Positions 48,454 through 60,400 of a DNA stretch of 64,000 nt are shown piece after piece. This DNA is from Albifimbria verrucaria. Lineage: Eukaryota; Ascomycota; Sordariomycetes; Hypocreales; Stachybotryaceae. The stretch's first letter is position 1; every line of letters starts with the position of its first letter. The stretch is taken from the NCBI GenBank assembly GCA_020081605.1, contig JAHREC010000011.1:3100001-3164000 (forward strand). The letters are read 5' to 3'. The position numbers were made by a program, and so were the translations under genes. Under the pieces are notes generated by a model. It saw only the letters and a list, made by a program, of their open reading frames with translations, did no database searches and was not told the origin of the DNA.

Positions 48454-51019
48454 ATGAAAATCCCTACTGCATTTATAGTCACCTCAACCAATCTCTTTGT
48501 TGCGGCAGTTCGAACAACTAGTGAGGAGCTTGGTCTTCATGAAGGAGATTTGTGGTCCCAGCCGGTGGTGAGCAAACGCTAGCTAATTTAACTATTTCCC
48601 TGCTCTAATAATTTCAGGATACTGGCTATTGCCGCCAGAATGGTGATTTAGAGTGTGCCATTTCGAAAAGGAAAGCTATATCTAGCGGCGAGGAGAAATG
48701 TCGTGATTCCAAGGAGTCTTCGTTGAGTCAATTCCACCACTTTCGCTGTTACATTGACTTACAATATGTAGATGTGGGACTGATCAGCTTGAATATTATC
48801 CAGGTCATCTTTCAAGGTCGACTTTAAGAGCTGGGTCCTCGGCCGTACCTTCAGCAGCATCTTGTGATGTTTCACCAACACAGTTCGAACTGAAAGAACC
48901 GCCTTACACAAACTATTTTTATTCTGATTGCCACACAGCCTCCCAGATCGTGGTCACGAGTCCATTAAACACAAGTAATCTAGCCATCATCGGCCCCAGA
49001 CTTCTTGTGAGTTGTCGGAAATCCAAGTCAGAGGGCAGCTGGTACAAAGATACTAAACATTTCTGGAAAGGTGGCTTGGCCTGCTGGTAATAGTGGGATT
49101 GTGGCCTTTTTCCAACCGCAAAACGGCATAAATGGATCGCTGTCTATCTCACTGGTCAAGTCATCGGCAACCGGCAACGCTTTGGAGCCAATTTTTGGCA
49201 TGCCCACTAACGGAGAGCCAATTGTGGGAATTACCAGCTCCCTTTACCTTAACTCATCAGCCGTCTTGACAATTCCGATATTCGGTAGCATTAGGACGAT
49301 TCGCGACTTCACTGAAGGCAATGTCTTGACAGCTAGTATTCAGGCAGCTATTCGAACTTCCGTGCTTGAGGATAATAGCGTCGTTTTACAGCGCTTATGG
49401 CTGGATAATGTCACGACAACCAAGTTGTCTTTCGCTCCAACATCTTCGGATAGTAGGGTTTCGGTCATAAACAACACTCTACACTTTGATTCTGGGACCT
49501 ACGTATTTAACGCCTCATTCGACTATCCTCAGCTTCAACAGCTCAGCCCCGAGGCTGTGTTAAATCCTGGAGCACAAAAGCTGGTAGTACAGGACCCCAA
49601 CCAGACCCGGGCGCTCTCCTTCCTTTCATACAGCAATAAGATCCTCGCCGGTGCGTGGCGTTTTCTCACATACTTCGGCAGAGACAGCATGATATCTATG
49701 CTATTGCTGGAACCGGTCCTCAGTACTGGAAATGGGAGCGCTTTTGAAGCCGGAATAACAGCGGTTCTAGAGCGCATCAATAAAAGTGACGGCAGTGCTG
49801 CACACGAAGAGACTATCGGCGATTACGCAACGTATCTGAACCAACAAAGGAACTTAAGCTCAACAATGCCAGTTTATGACTACAAGATGATTGATACCGA
49901 CTTCTTTCTACCTATTGTGCTTTGCGACTATTTTGTCAAGAATGAGGAGGGAAGGGATCGTGCGCCAGAAGTACTACAACAAATGGCAACTGAGAACCCA
50001 GCAAACAGTGGTTTGACATATGGTGATCTCGCTCTATTGAATTCGGAGAAAATAATGAATCTTGCGGCACCATTTGCAGCACCTGATGGACAGATCAAAG
50101 ACAACCTTATTCACTTGAAAGACAGGGAGGTCGTAGGAGAGTGGCGTGATAGCAATGCTGGTCTTGGTGGAGGCCGTGTGCCTTTTGACGTGAACACAGC
50201 CCTTGTCCCTGCCGCATTGCGCGCTATATCAACTCTCTCGCACGCTGGAATTTTCAATCACTCGGATTGGGAGCAAACTGCGAATGAATACGCCAAGATT
50301 TGGGAGGATAAAACTCTACAATTCTTTGAGGTCGTTGTGCCACGAAACCAAGCAAAATCCCTGGTAAATGACTATGTCGCTTCCAATAACTTTCCTTTCC
50401 TTCTCACACAGATTCTATCGACTCTGATGTTTTTTTCTACGCTCTGTCTCTCGGGGATGAAGGCAGTCTGGAGCCTGTTCGAATCATGCACACAGATGAC
50501 TGCTTCCGACATTTTCTACTCAACACTACTGACCAAAAACAGCTCAGTTCCTTCCTCAACCAAACAGCAGATCATATACTGCGACCTTTTCCTGTCGGGT
50601 TGGGCACAGATATTGGTGTGATTGTGGCCAATCCAGCCTACGCCGGGCAAGTAGAATATGCGGCTAATTTCACTAATTCTGACTATCATGGAACGGTTGT
50701 GTGGTCATGGCAGCTTTCCATGATGGCTGCTGGCCTTGAACGACAGCTTGGACGGTGCGAGGATACGAAGCCTCCACCCGATTTTTGTAGTGACACAACA
50801 TTGCACAAGAAAATCATTAACGCATATAATTACTTGTGGGACCTGATCGACGCCAACTCAGCAAACCTTGGAAGTGAAGTTTGGAGCTGGAAGTTTGAGG
50901 GAGGAAATTTCGTATCAGTTGCTCTTGGGGAGTTGACAGCCACAGAGAGCAATATACGGCAACTGTGGAGTTTAACATTCCTTGCAGTCCGAAGGAATGA
51001 GGGGTTCAGAAGCGCATAG
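48454..51019 (+). CDS. Secreted glycogen-debranching-like six-hairpin glycosidase, one apparent -1 frameshift
   Basis: Proposed exons are 48454-48567, 48618-about 48699, 48804-49006 and 49071-51019, about 782 aa. Introns 1 and 3 are clear (GTGAGC...TTTCAG; GTGAGT...GGAAAG with a TACTAAC-like branch). Intron 2 uses a weak donor chosen by phase, so that junction is uncertain. MKIPTAFIVTSTNLFVAAVRT is a signal peptide. Landmarks of this fungal group are LTYFGRDSMISMLLLEPVL, YKMIDTDFFLPI, GEWRDSNAGLGGGR, PFDVNTALVPAALRAI, MHTDDCFRHFLLN, DYHGTVVWSWQLSMMAAGLE and the C-terminal RQLWSLTFLAVRRNEG. The frame breaks at about 50396-50402, where one lost base separates FPF from SHTDSIDSDVFFYALS. The fold is an alpha/alpha barrel; amylo-1,6-glucosidase-like activity is suggested by similarity only. 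Confidence 0.82.
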
Positions 51020-51720
51020 TTGTAGTTTTTGTGCTTCGGAAGCATATATGAGTGGACGCTTGAGGGATGGTTCTACTGTATTAGCTGATGAAATGGCCTC
51101 TACCCTGAGATCACAATTGATTGTTGGGCGAATATGTCTGGATTTCCTACTTAAGCATAGCAGTACTCTCTCCCATTTGAAAATAAATGTTTATGATAGA
51201 TCTTGAGCTGGACGCCCTCGGCTGTCTGCCATATCAGATGTCATGTCAAGCTCCAGCAGCGTATTTGCCACCCCTGTCGTCAAGGGATATAATCCTTGGT
51301 GGGTACTAAAGGGCAAAGAAAACACATGTGGAATTTTTCGAACCTCTGGCTTCCCAGAATTTGCCTGGTCACTCTCAAAGCACTGTTTTGTCTCGACTTG
51401 AGGCGGTATGCCAACAAGTGACATCATCATGATGGCAGGTATTTGGACGGTTTACAGAACACAGCGGTGCAGAAACTTGCAGGCTAGTTCAACATTCTTT
51501 TCAATCAACTGGTTTATTTTAATGTTTTGTTGAAAACCGCCCGTCAACATGTCACCGGTCAAGCTGTATCCTCAAGATCCAGCACTGTTGGCATCGTCTC
51601 CCACTGAGTCAACGGGCCATAAGTTTGTAGTGGGGTAATGATTTTCTAAAGCCAAACTTTATTTTTTTTTAATCGATGATGAAGCTCTGAGAACTATGCG
51701 CACTAAATATCCTAGTTGAT
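51020..51720. other. Intergenic between the glycosidase-like and ATP-grasp genes
   Basis: Likely promoter of the ATP-grasp gene. A poly-T run at 51661-51670 and chance ORFs (51191-51430 minus) are all that is seen. Confidence 0.5.
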
Positions 51721-53574
51721 ATGAAACAAATTACTGCAGCGGTTGAATGGGACGGCCCGAGCGAAGGCCTGGCTCATGGCATGACGTCAACAGTCATGGT
51801 TATGGAGGAAGACTTAGCTGTTTTGAGACATGACGAATCTCATCTTACCAGTCTTGGCCTTTCACTGGGCGAGACTGTATATATGCAAAAGGCCTTTTAC
51901 TCGAGGGATTAAGTCCTAAGGACACTGAACTGGCTACCAGTTATATCCTCCAAGAAGAGCCCCTTTGGCATCATAACTCCTTCCGCCAAATCAAAATGGC
52001 TGATCTTCCGCAGATTGTCCTCGACACAACGCTGGCAGACCTCTACCGCCAAGCTCCTGCATGTGCGAATAAGCGCATCGCCCAGGTCCTCTGCGGTGTG
52101 AACGCTGCATTCAACTTGACAGCCAATGTGCCACGGAACGTCAAGTATCTGTACCAAGACGGTAGCTTTAACAGCGTCGTGAAAAACACATCCGTATCGG
52201 CTGGTGTACAGCATAAGCGACAACTGGCAATGAAATACCTCTCCCTTATACCGCAGCGCGATGCCTTCATCTGTGGCGATACTAATGCGGTTTTGTTCCA
52301 CCTCGGTGACACACCACAGGCCACCGCACACGACAAGGATGAGGCGGAGAGAACTCTGAAGGTCCTCGCTGAATACCAGCGGCCGAATTTAATATTCTGC
52401 GCGGGTCCTAGTGAAATCCCCATCAAGGACATGGGGATTGATCTCATAGCGCACAAAATTATGCTGGATGGTCTGGAAAGCTACAAGCTCGTCGTTCATC
52501 CTGAAACTCATTGGTTTCTCAACTCAAAGCTGGCCTTGGCCCAGTCCAGTCTACCCACACCCGATTGTGAAGTAATCGAGCTCAAGGGCCATCTCGAAGA
52601 TGTTGAGAAGTGCTGTGCCGCGTGTCAGGATGACCCCATAGCATTCCCTGTTTCAGCACTTTGTGCAGGCACACGGCGCAAGTGGCTTGAAGAGCAAAGT
52701 CTTCTGGTTCTTAATGCAATCTCACGACATCCATTACCTTTTGTTTTGAAGAATCAACAGACTTTTGGAGGTGCCGGCACATACTTGATTCGCACCGAGG
52801 AGGAACGCCGCCAAGTCCTCGACGATTTTCGTCATGGCATTCTTCACAAGTTGCTTTCTTCGGTGATCCGCGCAAACGCTCACCTAAGTCCTGGCACTTT
52901 GATTCTCTCAGATATGGTTCAAAATCCTATAGGCGACTATGGCCTCACCTTCTTTGTCACTGACAACATCAACGACCCGATATTTTTGGGGCATCAGAAC
53001 AGATGACTGATGGCAATGGTGCTTGGATCGGAAGCACCATCAATTACGGCCATCAAGATGACCTGAAAAAGAAATTCTGGCCTTTGGTCCGTAAGATTGC
53101 GGCCTGGTTGCAGTCTTACAACTATATCGGGCCAGTGGGAGCAGACGTTCTGGAGACCAAGCCTCAGACCAACAATATCATTACAAACGGAACAGGGCTG
53201 GATAGTACCAATCCAAAAATCGCCCATACAAATGGAACAAGGGAGACACTAGCCCAATATCTCATTTTCACATTGTCGATTTAAATGTTCGCACTTCAGG
53301 TTCTCTTTGTCTCCCGCTTCTTCACAACCACTTTACAAGTCGGGGTCTATACTCTGCATCATCCTCATCAATTGCCACGAGCTACGACAGGAATTCATTC
53401 ATCAGCCATTTTCAAAATGAATTCAGATCCGGCCGCATGTGCATACTCAGTTGGTTCGAGGACGTGGTGGCTGGAATGAGTTTGGCAGATATTGCCATCG
53501 GCGCTGAAGACGACACCCGACTGAAACAAGCAATGGAGAGGGTAGATAAGCTTACTGAGGCAGTTACTTTTTAA
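51721..53574 (+). CDS. ATP-grasp domain protein (fungal solid-state-culture-specific family), three apparent -1 frameshifts
   Basis: Single exon, 618 aa after restoring three homopolymer bases at 51895-51898 (GCCTTTTACTC), 52988-52991 (TTGGGGCATC) and 53267-53270 (CATTTTCAC). The three segments then form one frame: an N-terminal MKQITAAVEWDGP part with SLGLSLGETVYMQKAF; a core with ADLYRQAPACANKRIAQVLC, FICGDTNAVLFHLGDTP and RPNLIFCAGPSEIPI; and the ATP-grasp half with PFVLKNQQTFGGAGTYLI (nucleotide-binding Lys and Gly loop), GLTFFVTD and FHIVDLNVRTSGS (metal-binding Asn/Arg region). SGRMCILSWFEDV ends it. ATP-grasp enzymes join a carboxylate to an amine or thiol through an acyl phosphate. 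Here it sits between a secreted glycosidase-like gene and an exporter, 4.6 kb from the PKS, so ligation of a polyketide or amino acid is an attractive inference. No signal peptide, so cytosolic. Confidence 0.83.
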
Positions 53575-53808
53575 GACGTTATCGTTCTGTGTTTGAGAGG
53601 TGTTTCATTTAGTTTAAGCATCGTCCAACCCCTCCCTTCCAAAGAATTGAGACTCTATTACTGCATTTTACTCCCACCACCTCATAACAGACGCGGCCTC
53701 TTTTCGATAGACTAGAATATGTCCTACACTTTACTTAACTCTAGAGCGCTTTATAGATGAATTGATCCAACCTTTCTTCTATGAAATGGAAGCACGTTTT
53801 GCATATGC

Positions 53809-55295
53809 TCAGACCTTTACCAATCCAAATATGCCAGCTCCCATCCGCCTTGTCAGAATTATCCTAGCTGCTACGGCAAATAACATGCCTAGAAAAAGGC
53901 ATGTCCCGGCAAACAATTGTGCTCCTAAATAGTCATGGTGTTTTGCATTTATAATTGCCCCAGTAATTGGGGTTCCAGTCAGTGACGCAAAACTCACAAT
54001 GGTAGTGGCCATCCCCATTCGAGTTCCTTGCCTTTGAGGGTCTGGTGTGATACTGCCCACTACTGCAAGAAATAGGCCTTGGAGTCCACCACCGGCAATT
54101 CCGTAAAGACTCGTCCACACATAAAGCCCTATTTTGGAGTGCACGGCCGGCCAGCAGTACATTGAGACAGCTGATAAGAAAGCAAGCGGAGCGTAAACGT
54201 TGATAGTACCCACATGGTCAGCTATATAATTAGGAAGAACGCGACCGATAGCACCAACACCGTTCAATACTAGAAGAAGATCGAGGGAGTGGGAGTACGG
54301 CATATGGAGTATCTCGTGAGCGAAAGAGGCGACGTAATGGAACGAGAAATAAATTCCCCAAAAACACTGCGCAAAGTTAGCCAAGCCAAATCAAGGGCAG
54401 GAAGACATTACACGCACCATGAAGGCTGCAATAACATAGAATGTATAGGCAAGATCCCGGAAAGCGCCCCACTCGATCAATTCTCCGGTTTTACGTGGCA
54501 GCACACGAGTCTTCATAAATACTGCACTCAAAATCAGAGTTCCTAACTGCACGAAAGCAATGGCACGGATCGTCCATGGAAATCCCACGCGTGGGAGTAG
54601 CTGTCGCACCATTGAAGGGAATATCAAGCCACCAGTGACCGCTCCAGCTGAGACGATGCCAATGGCTAGAGCTTTCTTGCGAACAAAATAGGTTGAGGTT
54701 ACTGCCATGCAAGGAGTGAAGAGAAGCCCGTTTCCGAGTCCCATGCAAATACCTTGAGCGAGGAACAACTGCCAATAAGTGGTGCAGAAGGAAGTGGTCA
54801 AAGTGGAAAGGATGAGTAGAAAGCAACCGGAGATGAATAAAGGTCGAAAGTAGCCAGCATCAGTGAGACGCCCAGTAAAGGTCCCCACAAAGAAGAGTAG
54901 AAAGACTTGGAATGAACCTATCCATGAGATATCGGCAGGTGGACGGGAGAGAGCCTCTGTATAGTAAGGCTGGAAGACCCCGAAAGAATTCACGACGCCC
55001 CTTCTTCAATGTTAGATCGAATACGTGCAGAAGTGTACGTTTAATGCTTACCAAGTGTCCATGATAACGAGGTGCGTGCCAAGAACTGGTTTCATCAGCT
55101 TACTACAATCAACTGCAAAGGCAAGCTCAAATCTGAGCAACCTACCCACAGTCCAAGCTTGCCAACCGCCATCGGGGCCAAGTCCAACCTCAGGGAGGCA
55201 GCTGGTAATTGCCCAGGGACACTTTGGGGATAAGATTGCGCATTACCAATGTGGGCGCTGGTTTGTCCTAAGGCCCTATGCTGACCATTCGGCAT
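53809..55295 (-). CDS. MFS transporter, monocarboxylate-permease-like, one apparent -1 frameshift
   Basis: Exons on the minus strand are 55295-55146, 55085-55052, 55000-54418 and 54366-53809; introns are 51-60 nt and exon 2 is only 34 nt. Reconstructed length is 441 aa. The family signature GPDGGWQAWTV at the start of TM1 is followed by VNSFGVFQPYYTEAL, WIGSFQVFLLFFVG, GRLTDAGYFRP, QGICMGLGNGLLFTPC, FRDLAYTFYVIAAFM and GVGAIGRVLPNYIAD, as in fungal MCT-type proteins with 12 helices. The start at 55295 gives a Gln/Ser-rich N-tail; the frame breaks at 55193-55195 (CTCCCTGAGG, one C short), after which PEVGLGPDGGW follows. It may export a carboxylated product of the adjacent genes or import monocarboxylates. 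Convergent with the ATP-grasp gene (234 bp apart). Confidence 0.86.
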
Positions 55296-56481
55296 TTTTG
55301 GAACCCCTGTTGGTTTTGGGTGGCCTCGACTGAATCATAGACCGTTGAAGATTTTTCCTCTTTGTTCGTCTTATACAAAGAGGATGATGCCGCCGAGTCT
55401 GCCTCTGGTCTTGAGAAAGCTGAAGACGCCATGGCAGCGGCCGTCGGTCACAGTCATAGAACGATAAGAATTAACTGCAGGAACGCAAAGGGAGCACTGG
55501 ATACTTATGCCAGTTGTGATGCTGATGCTTAGAAACCGTTGGTCCTCGTTGCAGTATCCTGGCATGTCCAAAGATTCCTGTCCGAAGACGGTCGAGGTGA
55601 CATGGAAAGCAACGGCTTCAGTTATACCGAACTAGGCGAAGCTGGGCGTTGACACGGAATTAAAAGACCCATCACCGACCATTGTCGAATTGAATCATTC
55701 GATGTGCTTCACCATGGTCCACTTCGCTAAGCAAGCTCCATCCTTGGCCCTAAGTTCAACCGAAGTCTGAGGGAGCCAGACCGAAACCCCGATCAAGGAG
55801 AGGAATAAACGAGGAGATATCCGAAATTACTGTGGGGTGAAGCCGGCTTCCCAAACTTTTGTAACGGACTTTGGCTCTAGTTAGTTTGGCTAAGATGGCC
55901 TTGTATGCCTCTGCGTGTGTGCCTGCACATATGGACTGTTGCTGTAAGCAAAAATATACAGGAAAGCATGTCCCTCCGCCATTAGGTATGTGGATCCATG
56001 CATGGATCATCACGACCGTACTTTGTAAGAGCTCGCCCCTCGGAAAGGATTCTGTATACGGCGCTCTGGTTCAATTACTGCATATGTGGTTAGCTCTTGG
56101 TTGTTTAGGCGTGTGCCAGCGCAGACTCCTCAGCGCAATGTCAGGAAGCGAGTCTATCTCAATCCCACAACACATTGTGGCTTTTTTCCACTATGCCTGC
56201 CGTGGTGGTTGTTGTCTTTGGCTTGTTATGATCAAATATGCATAACTCGCATTCTGAAAACGTGGGTCAGGGGTGAGCGTTTTTGGTCAGCACTGAGGGG
56301 CCGTGGCAGGCTTCTCCGCTTCATGAGAATGACTCAGGCTTAGCTAGCGGCGATGTTTAGTCAAGACCTTTTGCCTCGTTGCTAGCTAGACTGGACCAGC
56401 CGGTGAAGCTCCAATAAATACCTCTTTATTTCCGTCAAGTTGGTTTGCGGAGAGTTTTCGGTCCTGACAAATTTATGAAAC
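55296..56481. other. Intergenic between divergent MFS and GNAT genes
   Basis: Presumed shared promoter region. ORFs at 55756-56013 minus, 55871-56245 plus and 56086-56343 plus have no domains. Confidence 0.5.
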
Positions 56482-57241
56482 ATGGCAGCCAACAGCTCCT
56501 TCGTCGGCAACTCAGACGTTCTGGTTGAACTTGTTGAGCAGCCTCAAGATATCGAGCAGGGATTCGAATGCATCTGTGCTACTTTTGGGCACCAGACGCA
56601 TGACGGCGCATGGATTGCTAACAATCCTGGCTGGGACACGGTGGATGGCAAAGCTCGTGGAGCAGCACGTATGGTGGACCGATGGCGCAACGCAACTAAG
56701 AACAAGAATGGAGAGTTAAACACAATATTCCTGAAGGCAACTGTGCCAAATACACAAAATAATGAGCAACGTATCGTTGTCGGCCTGGCCATCTGGCTCC
56801 AGGCCTCAATTGTGCCTGGATACGGCGACGCACCCCGGAAGACCTCGGGACCGCTGTTGATTTGGAAGCCATTTACCCTGGCAATGAGAAAGAGCAGCGG
56901 TACCTACGCCAACTCGATTACAGCTTGCACCGCCAACGCATCGAGCTTGTTAAAGAGAAGGCGACTGAATTGCCTCCCGCCGTCATGGTGCTAGACCTTT
57001 GTGTCGTTGATCCGAATCACCAGAGGAAAGGTATTGCGAAAAGGCTGGTAGAATGGGGGTTGGAGGAAGCAAAGCGCCGCGGGGGCTTGAAGCTATCACA
57101 GAAGCTTCGACAATGGGTAGGACGGTTTATGCCAAGCTGGGATTCCATCAAGAAGGCCCAGAGATTGTTTACAACACGGATGCTGAGTTCGAAGACCGCG
57201 ACAAACCATCGAATATATTCATGCGTACTTGCCCACAATAA
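56482..57241 (+). CDS. GNAT-family N-acetyltransferase, two apparent -1 frameshifts
   Basis: Single exon, 253 aa after restoring one C at 56833-56836 (GCACCCCGG) and one G at 57081-57085 (CGCGGGGGCTTG). The start MAANSSFVG is at the ATG at 56482. The fold landmarks are ELVEQPQDIEQGFECICATF (strand 1 and helix 1), IVVGLAIWLQ (strand 4), VMVLDLCVVDPNHQRKGIAK with the acetyl-CoA pyrophosphate loop QRKGIA, LVEWGLEEAKRRG, LEAITEASTMGRTVYAKLGF (motif B) and a Pro/Asp-rich end IFMRTCPQ. Such fungal GNATs acetylate small amines or other nucleophiles; the substrate is unknown. Position next to the transporter and ATP-grasp gene makes a tailoring or self-protection role possible. It is convergent with the kinase gene (171 bp apart). 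Confidence 0.85.
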
Positions 57242-57412
57242 ATATACTAAGTAGTCATGTGAAATAGCAATATCCGTCATCAAATTGTTTTCCTCCTATA
57301 AACCAAAATTTAAGCGTAATAAACAGCCAGGCCATATTCACAAGCTGCGTAGGTATCCTTGCCTAAGATTTCAAGAAGTTTGCGGGAAAAGAGCCAGGCC
57401 ATTAGCCACACG

Positions 57413-60400
57413 TCATCCACCGGCGTGAAGGAATTGCTGCCAATCGTTCTCATCATACTGGCTGCCTAAATCATTGAACAGAATTTTGGATAGCTCCTCT
57501 TCCTCCTTCGTCAGGCAATTGGGGTTCCACATGTCAAGAGGATCAAGGGTTGGTTGCGCCTGCTGTGCTGGACCAGCCGTCTCTTTCCTAAATGCTCTAG
57601 ACGATTCCATCGAGGGCATTTCCATCCAAGAATCCTGGGATGACTGACTACATGCCATCTGGCTGAGGCCATCGGATACTAATGATGGAACTGAAGACAG
57701 AACGGTTTCATTTGCCGCCGTATGCGAGGTGGAGTGAGAGGTGGACTGGCGGAATTGCCTAGCTAGATCCAGGTACCCTTGAATCTTTGCAATAGTATCT
57801 GCATCCGCTCCTGGAATGACGCTTTGAGTCAAGAATTCGTCAAATTGCTCTAGAGACGTCGCATTGACTTGAGCAGTAGACTTTGGTGAGGATTCCTCTT
57901 GAGAGCTTGCACCCTCACAATCTAACACACATGTATCAGTGGCTGAGATCGATAACCAGAATGGACTTAGGGACTTACAAGGCCAAGGGACTGGATCAGA
58001 TTCAGAAAGACCAAAAATTATGCGATAAATGTCATTCCAAGCACCCTCTTCCGACCTTCCCCGTGGTCGCTTCCTCATCAATGCTCTCTGAGCCTCGGTC
58101 ACTCGAAATTGATGTTCCTGGCTAACCTGGCAAGGAACATCGGATTTCTGATGTTGGCTAAGCTCATAAGGGTCTGAGAAGGCTGACAAACACCTGGAGC
58201 ATGTATTTGCCTGAACGGAGTGTTTCCGGTCGATATGCTCTCTGTCACGTCCTGTTAGTTGGATAAAAATATGAGGAAAGGCGGCGTACTTGACACGATG
58301 AATAGTGGTCCATCCTGGACCCACGCAAGTCCTCCATCGAGGATCATGAATTCCAAATGTCTGTGGATCGTACTTATGAAAGGGACAGGCAAATCGGGGA
58401 GCTGAAGTAGCTGTACTCGGCTTGGGAGGAGAATCAACGCCGCATTTCTGCCGAGTCCCTTTGTTCTTTCTACCGGCAAGCGAGTTACCAATATTTTGAG
58501 GACAGGCCATAGGCTCTAGGCGTCTATGTTTTGTTTGACTCTCTTGAACTGCTTTACCCACACCCTCATACCGTCGCTTTGCACCTGGTGTTAGCTTAGG
58601 GACAGAATTGCTGTGTGAAACACCCGTGGGTAGTGCTGGTTCGGTAAGGTTATCGATGCACGCATCACTCCGTACAAAAGGATGTACAATTTGGCTAAAT
58701 GACGACCATCCAGGGGTACAGATAAGTCCGCGTGCACAATGCCTGGCTCCGTATGATACGACCTGTCTTGTTGTGGTTGAGTAAGTACGTCCATACCAGG
58801 AATCGATTGAGGCAATTCATCCAAAATGGCAGATGGTGTAGCAGGAGCTCCTGTGCTGTCTTCAGACGAGATTCTGGACTCCGTGGGGAAAAGTGAGCTC
58901 ATGTCTGCAACATTATGAATGTCTGATGACTCAATCTCCACAGAAGTAGCCGGTTGAGATACGTTGAGTTTTGATTGATTCAAGAATTTGTGGTGCATTT
59001 GCTGCAACCTGGTCACGATCTCGGAGCTAGAGCTTCTCTGAGTTTCTTCGACAACAAGCATGCTCTTTCCTATCAATGCAGAAAGTTCCTCGACGTATGC
59101 GTAGGCCGCTGGTGGTTGCTCCTGGCCATTGGCCCTGAGTCTGTCCATCCACTAGATTTTCTTTAGTGACATTTCTCCTTTCGTTTTCATGGCATACTGA
59201 CCTTTGTAACAGTCACCTTGACAGCGGCTTGAGTCCTAAGAGGAAGAGATAAATCTGCATCAGTAGTCTTGACATTCTCCCAAAAGCTTTATCTCCTTGC
59301 CATTTTCGTTTGAGATACTCGTCGTGGATCTTTGGTTCTCCAATTCCTTGATTCCGTCCAAGCCGACAAGAGACCATGTTAAACATTCCAGTAGAACACA
59401 TCCCAAACTCCAAATATCGTAAGAAACGCCGATTTCACGATCGGGAGAGTCGTATTCAGGGGCACGGTAGGCGGGTGTACACCCTAACCTCCTAGAGCCT
59501 GAAGCTGAGGGGCTAGAGCCAACCCCGACAAGCCGAAGTCGGCAATCTTCCAAGTACCCATCATGTTTGGGCTCTCTGGGTCCGGAAACCAGAGGATGTT
59601 TCCAGGTTTGATGTCTCCGTGATGTCCAACATCATTGGAATGGTCGGTATATGGTGACCCAAGGAATTGATGCACAGCACTCAATCCAGACGCGACACCG
59701 AGACATTGGTTGGACAACCACAACGTTGTCTTTAGACCTGGACCATCAGCTGGCAGGGGTTACTCCGCCACCACTCGCTCAGATCGCTGACAGCCCAGGG
59801 AAACATGATATTGAAGTAGCCGTCTTGTTGCCATGCTGACAGGAACTCGAGAATGTTGGGATGCCGTGGAACGCCAGGTGAATTGAAGCGTCGTAGGGCT
59901 CTCAATTCACGACAAAACGAGTCTTTCTCAACAGGGCGCACTCGTTTCACCGCGAACATGAGCATAGGCTAGCAAGCAACTTGTTGGTAAAAGAGTACAT
60001 TTAGACCATTACGGGCATGGGTATTGCTCCGCTCGAAGGAAGAAAACAGAACTGGACTGGTTCGCACCTCGCTTGAATCATTTTGGAGATGCGACGGGTG
60101 GATTTTCACCCGGAAGATCTTGGATGTGCCACCCCGACGTTGAGTGTCGGCGTCGTCGTGAATAAAAGGAAGGACAGCCTTTGGGGAGAGGTTGATAAAG
60201 GGTGCATTCTTGCCAAAGACTGGTGCTAGAACAACCCATTGCTGCTCTTCGAAGGCCTCGATGGCCGAGCGATCCCACAGGCCAAAGCAAGGGCGGAGAG
60301 AGGTCGTCTTATCCTTGGCCAGAACGTGAGGCTCGTTCCTGGAAGGTGAATCTTGGATGTATATCGGAAGTATATTGTCACTGGCCGTGTTCTCTATAAA

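Noticed and set aside
36886..57241. Including the SAT4-type and HRXXH genes as firm members of the PKS cluster
   Set aside because: Proximity alone; neither has a tailoring or transport role that links it to polyketide synthesis.
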